Shown: piece after piece, positions 60,201-64,000 of the stretch | Position numbering within the stretch: position 1 is the first letter of the stretch | Layout of the letters: the number at the start of each line of letters is the position of its first letter | NCBI GenBank assembly: GCA_048213135.1 | Contig: PS015009.1 | Location: 186,001-250,000 of the forward strand | DNA from: Reclinomonas americana ATCC 50394 | Lineage: Eukaryota; Jakobida; Jakobea; Jakobida | Direction of reading: 5' to 3' | DNA: 64,000 bases | Program-made: the position numbers and the translations under genes | Notes under the pieces: generated by a model | What the model saw: only the letters and a program-made list of their open reading frames with translations | Databases searched by the model: none | Told to the model about the DNA's origin: nothing

Positions 60201-62541
60201 ACTCCCAGGTAACAGACTGATCACCTTCCGCAGTGCTTAGAAACACCAGTTGTTCATCGGGCAGTTCCTTGTTGATCTCGAAACCACAAACGGTTTCATC
60301 ATCTTTACCAGCTATATAAATAATGTTGGAGTAGTCGATACTGTCGAGGCCACTAAGGACCTGGTCGCGGTATTTTTTGAAGAAAGTAAGGTCGGATGCT
60401 TCTGGTATATTCCAGTCAAATAAAGAAGCTTCCTTCATCTGTTTCCAGGTAGCTGCTGAAGCAAAGTCGGCTGGCTGACTGCTCAATGGGAGCAACCCCA
60501 GCAAACCGGGGAACTGCCGGAATACATCGAGCAGTTCTTTCTTGGTATGATTAAGGTCGATCTTGGCCAGTTTACTGATGATGGGATCTTTACCAGCCAG
60601 TACATAAGGTATGCGGTGCGAGCCTCCCAGCGGGGCGCCCAGCAGCAGCAGGCGGAAGCCCGGTGTGGCGTTGAGTTGTTTCCAGGTTTGCGGATGACGT
60701 ATGATAAAATCGCGGCTCACCACACCTCCCATGGAATGTCCTACAATGCGTATGGGCTGATTAAGAGGCAGGTAGCGCAGTATCCTTTCGTTCAATGCAT
60801 CGGCTGCATCGGCGAGTGGTCGCCGCCAGTCGAACGGAAAGGTGACCACATCGTATGTTCCGTCAAAATGATCGACAATTTTTTTGTAGGATGTTTTGAT
60901 GAGTGAAGTAGCGGCAATACCTTCTTTTCGTATATCCAGTCGCGTTAGTTCCCCCATCAGGAACCGGAGATAATTGATCCAGACGAGTTTGTCTTTTACT
61001 TTCAGGTTCGATCCCATGATCCCCGGCAGGAGGATGAGGATGGGTTTGGTACCGGAAACCTCATCGCGGTATACGCTTCCGCCATCCAGTCCCAGCAGGG
61101 CATTCCTGTCAAGCGTGGCTTCTTCATCCTGCTGCAGCGTAGTAAAATTGGGTATCGCCGGCACGGATATATTCCTTAATGCCAGCAGCAACGCATCCTG
61201 TGTGCGCCTGTTCCTGAAATAGCGTACGTGATCCACTTCCGCTCCTTCATCAAAAAAGTATTGTATGGTTCCTGTTCTGTGACTGCCGCAGTACATGGAA
61301 CGGGTATCCACTACCAGGTCGTTATCGCGGAAGTAAAACAGTTTACTGGCGATCACCAGCAACGCTTTCAGATTCAACCCAATGCCGGTATTGCCCGATA
61401 TGACAGCCAGCGGTGCATTGATCCTTGTGTCGGGGTTGTTGAGTACTTTCAGGAAAGGAGAATCGGGGTTCATCGATTCCAGCCCGGGTAATTCAGTGGG
61501 GTCGTTCTTCACTTCCACAGCCGCGCTGATCAGTTCCCTGAATTCTCCCGCCACCAGTTTCATTACAGGTCCGCCGATCAATCCCAGCAGGTTAAAACTG
61601 ATGTTTAAAAAATGATCCAGCCGTTTGGAAAGAATGGTGGTTCCATAGGCCGGGCAGGCCACACGAATGTGCTGTTCCAGCCGCAGTTTCTTTGATGATG
61701 CCAGTTGCCGGAGGGCATAGATGAAATTGATGTCATCGGCACGATTGCATTTTTGCAGGTAAGCAATCTCGGTATCGGTAAAACCATTGTTGTCGTTACA
61801 GAAACGCGACAACACATCGCCCACCAGCCCGCCACGTGAATGGGAGATCACATGCAATACGGCACCTGCGGGCAGCTCATTCATCAGTTCGGCGACATTT
61901 TGCAAGGGGCTTTTGGTAAGCGTCTCGTGCTCAAAACCCAGTATGTTGCCGCTGTAAGTATTTACGATATGCGTCCACAATTCTGAATTGTATATATCCC
62001 CGAAAGCACCTACCGTGTAGGAGTTGGTCCCGTGTATGAAAAGCAGGTAAGGTTTGTCAGATTTTTTAGGCGCAGCTTTTGTAAACTGGAAGGAATTATT
62101 GATCGAATACAGTCCGCTCCTGCCTTCCAGCAGTTTTTTCTCCAGGCCTATGGCGATGTCCTTCACTTTGCGGGTCACCGCTTTTTTAGTGAACACGTTC
62201 AGTATTTTCAAAGCGATATCGCCAATGAAACCACGTTTGTTATCCCCGGAATCGAGATAAGCGGGCAGTTCAAATGTTTCACCTGCTGCACGTTTGCGTC
62301 CTGTGGCCTCAGGAAAGACATGATAGAGCGAATCGGTACCACCAAACCAGGTGCTGTCATCATCAAAGATAAATTCGAGGAGATCGTTCTCGCCGAGGTT
62401 GAGTTCATGTACCTCGCCGATGGCCCTTGTAGCGCTGACCTGGTAGCTGGCTTTCCACTCCAGGCGGGCATCGTTAGCGGTTTGCCTGGATACGGTTTCA
62501 GCGCCATCGTTTTTAATACCACGCAGAACGATCTTTTTCAT
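57232..62541 (-). CDS. Giant double alpha/beta-hydrolase and CHAT-protease protein
   Basis: 1769 residues from the ATG at 62541 (a GTG 16 codons upstream is possible). Order: N-terminal domain (1-160); alpha/beta-hydrolase 1 with oxyanion HGT (170-172) and nucleophile motif SHSRG (Ser235); alpha/beta-hydrolase 2, LCAT-like, with LPGIMGSNLK (505-514) and GHSMGG (Ser603); a glycine-rich middle domain (about 875-1010); and a CHAT caspase-like domain (about 1230-1440) with His1297 in HLAGHG and Cys1338 in VNCCFLG. A helical, TPR-like C-terminus follows (about 1470-1769). No signal peptide is present. CHAT modules are proteases known in bacterial immune systems. The arrangement suggests a cell-killing or signalling effector, but function is unproven. 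Confidence 0.9.
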   Translation of the reverse strand: MKKIVLRGIKNDGAETVSRQTANDARLEWKASYQVSATRAIGEVHELNLGENDLLEFIFDDDSTWFGGTDSLYHVFPEATGRKRAAGETFELPAYLDSGDNKRGFIGDIALKILNVFTKKAVTRKVKDIAIGLEKKLLEGRSGLYSINNSFQFTKAAPKKSDKPYLLFIHGTNSYTVGAFGDIYNSELWTHIVNTYSGNILGFEHETLTKSPLQNVAELMNELPAGAVLHVISHSRGGLVGDVLSRFCNDNNGFTDTEIAYLQKCNRADDINFIYALRQLASSKKLRLEQHIRVACPAYGTTILSKRLDHFLNISFNLLGLIGGPVMKLVAGEFRELISAAVEVKNDPTELPGLESMNPDSPFLKVLNNPDTRINAPLAVISGNTGIGLNLKALLVIASKLFYFRDNDLVVDTRSMYCGSHRTGTIQYFFDEGAEVDHVRYFRNRRTQDALLLALRNISVPAIPNFTTLQQDEEATLDRNALLGLDGGSVYRDEVSGTKPILILLPGIMGSNLKVKDKLVWINYLRFLMGELTRLDIRKEGIAATSLIKTSYKKIVDHFDGTYDVVTFPFDWRRPLADAADALNERILRYLPLNQPIRIVGHSMGGVVSRDFIIRHPQTWKQLNATPGFRLLLLGAPLGGSHRIPYVLAGKDPIISKLAKIDLNHTKKELLDVFRQFPGLLGLLPLSSQPADFASAATWKQMKEASLFDWNIPEASDLTFFKKYRDQVLSGLDSIDYSNIIYIAGKDDETVCGFEINKELPDEQLVFLSTAEGDQSVTWESGIPKQLIGSDGLYYVNVTHGALANEPSIFNGIAEILSTGKTGLLSKVRPVTRTAGTVFRATEKESFDIDPAGLERTLLGLPEPKVTTTEVNRVPLKVSISHGDLLYSRYPILVGHFRNDGIMSAESVIDYYMGGALMERQRLGMYPGDIGSNEVMLKAGSDFNGTVVMGLGDPGALTVYQLILTVEQGILKYMLESRTTGMKDNAENGISSLLIGAGYGGLSTESSLRAIIQGIQNANDKIQAMGLDQLNAITHIEFVELYEDRCLQCLYTLTRLAAEENTALNIRLSGQHIKKLFGSRLRLPLESSSEWWKRISVVLMEEQKLDTAQPVRSLRFSASTGSAREEQRDLFTTPVIIEQLINDLSTDNHWSDALARTVFELLIPNDFKENIRRQSNTIWILDKVTAGYPWELLQDAGNGSQPLCCNAGMIRQLYTPDFRIRIKPVANSKALIVGDPDLAGYAFASQLPGAEKEAHLVNRLLSDNGFDTGNTCIHSSSSAIIRALFQDDYKVIHLAGHGIFNEDLSQPSGMLIGNNVFLSTREICQMSTVPELVFVNCCFLGKMDGGAEKYYRDRFRLAANIGTQLIENGVKVVVAAGWAVDDDAAYHFTEVFYSRMLAGNNFGQAVLAARQSTFTRYPNTNTWGAYQCYGDPFFTLAKPGKPSAAKPYRYMIPQEAVIDLDNLLNKTDVKGYTAASLLSTLEAISLAVDEQGIRNAGITEKEAIAYAEFNQQEKAIEKFESLLRMEQAGFSVTALERYCNIRAKKCVSDWMAGISKSSQPAKLDKVIGDMEQLLGMSPTAERFCLMAKAYKSKALISSTRPQKLAALAQAASYFHKAVTKTDNNYKGYALSNWLAIEYVLVELGKHKWGADTPQRYHLPALKEIKEALKTFIDQAADVSGDMDFWGRIDQVNARLILWLLEGKGAEKAAEKQLREAFAGIWNSAGSQNKKISQKSHFEFLITMLSLAEGAVSKIKTIRQIKSDLENMIK

Positions 62542-62673
62542 ATGCAGGATTTTTTGGTGAGATGAAAATAAGATTTTTATTTTTCCCACCTTCAGTGGGT
62601 TTTTATTTTAACACAGAAAACAAGAGAGCACAAGGGTTCTGCAGAGAATTTTATCCTGCGACAGGTCTGAGCA

Positions 62674-62701
62674 CAAAAAAAGCAACACTATTCATGTTGC
62701 T
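62674..62701 (-). terminator. Intrinsic terminator after ffh
   Basis: AGCAACA/TGTTGCT (62681-62687 and 62695-62701) with a 7-nt loop and T-run on the minus strand, 88 bp past the ffh stop. Confidence 0.82.
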
Positions 62702-62788
62702 TCCTTATGCATTTTGTTACCTCAAATATCATGACTTATCCTGCCGGATGAAGTCAATTATCTCATCATCAGATTTGCAAATTATCAA

Positions 62789-64000
62789 TTATCTTTTTGT
62801 CATCCCCTGCATCCTGCCCATCGGCATTTTGTTCATCATTTTCATCATGCCTTTCATTTGTTCAAACTGTTTCAGGAACTGGTTCAGTTCGTTCATATCA
62901 CGACCACTTCCCCTGGAAATGCGTTCTTTCCTGCTGGCATTGATCAGGTCGGGATTACGGCGTTCTTCGAGGGTCATGGCATTGATCATGGCTTCAATAC
63001 CTTTGAAGGAATCGTTACTGATGTCGATATCTTTGATCTGTTTGCCCACACCGGGTATCATGCCCATCAGGTCTTTCAGGTTACCCATTTTTTTGATCTG
63101 CTGCAGCTGGGTTTTGAAGTCCTCGAAATCGAACTGATTTTTGCGGATCTTTTTTTCCAGGCGTGCGGCTTCTTTTTCATCAAACTGCTCCTGCGCTTTT
63201 TCTACCAGGCTTACGATATCACCCATGCCCAGGATACGCTGCGCCATCCTTTCAGGATAGAACACATCCAGCGTTTCCATTTTTTCCCCGTTACTGGCAA
63301 ACTTGATCGGTTTGTTAACGGTGTATTTAATGGAAAGAGCTGCACCACCGCGGGTATCACCATCAAGCTTGGTCAGCACCACGCCGCTGAAATCGAGTCT
63401 TTCATTGAAAGCGGCTGCGGTATTCACAGCATCCTGGCCGGTCATACTGTCTACTACGAACAATATCTCATCGGGTTTTACCGCTTCCTTTACATTCGCC
63501 ACTTCAGTCATCATCACTTCATCAACGGCCAAACGACCGGCAGTATCGATGATCACCACATTTTTATTCCTTGACTTCGCCGCAGCAATGGCATTCTTCG
63601 CAATGCTGACAGCATCTTTATTTTCGCGTTCGCTGTATACATCAACGCCCACCTGTCCGCCGAGTACTTCCAGCTGGTCAATCGCCGCAGGACGGTAAAT
63701 ATCAGCTGCCACCAACAGGGGTGATTTGCCCTTTTTGGTTTTAAGATAATTGGCCAGCTTACCACTGAAAGTGGTTTTACCACTACCCTGCAAACCCGCT
63801 ACCAGTATAACCGCCGGGTTGCCGGTGATGTTGAATTCGCTTTCGCTGCCGCCCATCAGTTCAGTGAGTTCGTCCTGTACGATCTTTACCATTTGCTGCC
63901 CGGGGTTAACCGACAGCAGTACTTTGGAACCGATCGCTTTTTCTTTCACTTTATCGGTGAATTCTTTCGCGATCTTGTAGTTCACATCCGCGTCTACCAG
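62789..64000 (-). CDS. ffh: Signal recognition particle protein Ffh (5' end outside window)
   Basis: 404 codons are visible; the N-terminal part of the N domain is cut by the window edge, and the frame is open to the last base. The GTPase G domain shows GLQGSGKTTFSGKLA (P-loop), the DTAGR motif and TKLDGDTRGGAAL; the methionine-rich M domain ends KMMNKMPMGRMQGMTKR, which binds SRP RNA and signal sequences. The first internal methionine-like start (GTG at 63985) is not the true start. It targets membrane proteins to the Sec translocon. SRP RNA was not found in the window. Confidence 0.97.
   Translation of the reverse strand: MVDADVNYKIAKEFTDKVKEKAIGSKVLLSVNPGQQMVKIVQDELTELMGGSESEFNITGNPAVILVAGLQGSGKTTFSGKLANYLKTKKGKSPLLVAADIYRPAAIDQLEVLGGQVGVDVYSERENKDAVSIAKNAIAAAKSRNKNVVIIDTAGRLAVDEVMMTEVANVKEAVKPDEILFVVDSMTGQDAVNTAAAFNERLDFSGVVLTKLDGDTRGGAALSIKYTVNKPIKFASNGEKMETLDVFYPERMAQRILGMGDIVSLVEKAQEQFDEKEAARLEKKIRKNQFDFEDFKTQLQQIKKMGNLKDLMGMIPGVGKQIKDIDISNDSFKGIEAMINAMTLEERRNPDLINASRKERISRGSGRDMNELNQFLKQFEQMKGMMKMMNKMPMGRMQGMTKR

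Overview
The window looks like chromosomal DNA from a Bacteroidota member, most likely a Chitinophagaceae relative. Evidence: TAnnTTTG-type -7 promoter boxes sit just before several start codons; TonB proteins share the cytoplasmic N-terminus ending in YGAYDLRK; the type IX secretion C-terminal sorting domain, DUF4836 lipoprotein and M57 HEIGH protease are typical of the phylum; Shine-Dalgarno sequences are scarce; ribosomal protein S16 has an acidic tail. Species cannot be named from the sequence. No tRNA, rRNA or CRISPR array was seen.

Layout. 1-7317, all on the minus strand: truncated mnmE, an energy-transduction cluster (exbB, three exbD, two tonB) and a MacB/FtsX-type permease. 7664-22072: a complete 14-gene complex I (nuo) operon on the minus strand, order A-B-C-D-E-F-G-H-I-J-K-L-M-N, with two passengers: a DUF4440-like secreted protein between nuoE and nuoF, and a GxxExxY gene flanked by inverted repeats between nuoF and nuoG. 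22243-26155: TPR protein, PstS-like lipoprotein, small membrane protein and a third tonB. 26426-31905, plus strand: low-molecular-weight phosphatase, hisS, DUF4836 lipoprotein and an ABC ATPase/permease pair.

31906-40200 is an accessory, mostly AT-rich region. It holds a three-gene lipoprotein operon, a 12-unit array of palindromic 22-23 bp repeats beside a divergent symE-like/XRE pair, AT-rich genes separated by structured elements resembling integron attC sites, an OsmC gene flanked by hairpin direct repeats, and a parDE-type toxin-antitoxin pair.

40215-57051 returns to dispersed chromosomal genes: thiolase, sugar dehydrogenase, rlmN, an LTxxQ protein, two pseudouridine synthases, peroxiredoxin with a divergent Rrf2 regulator, dinB, erythromycin-esterase-like protein, DUF1877, M57 protease, a large T9SS-secreted subtilase, rimM and rpsP. 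57232-62541 is a single 1769-residue protein with two alpha/beta-hydrolase modules, a CHAT (caspase-like) protease module and a helical C-terminus; this is the strongest candidate for an undescribed effector. The window ends inside ffh.

Two wider themes stand out. Several genes begin exactly 4 nt after a TAnnTTTG-like box, suggesting leaderless or nearly leaderless mRNAs; this rule also points to a CTG start for dinB. Many intergenic gaps, especially inside the nuo operon, are filled by low-complexity inverted-repeat elements that reach right up to the next start codon.
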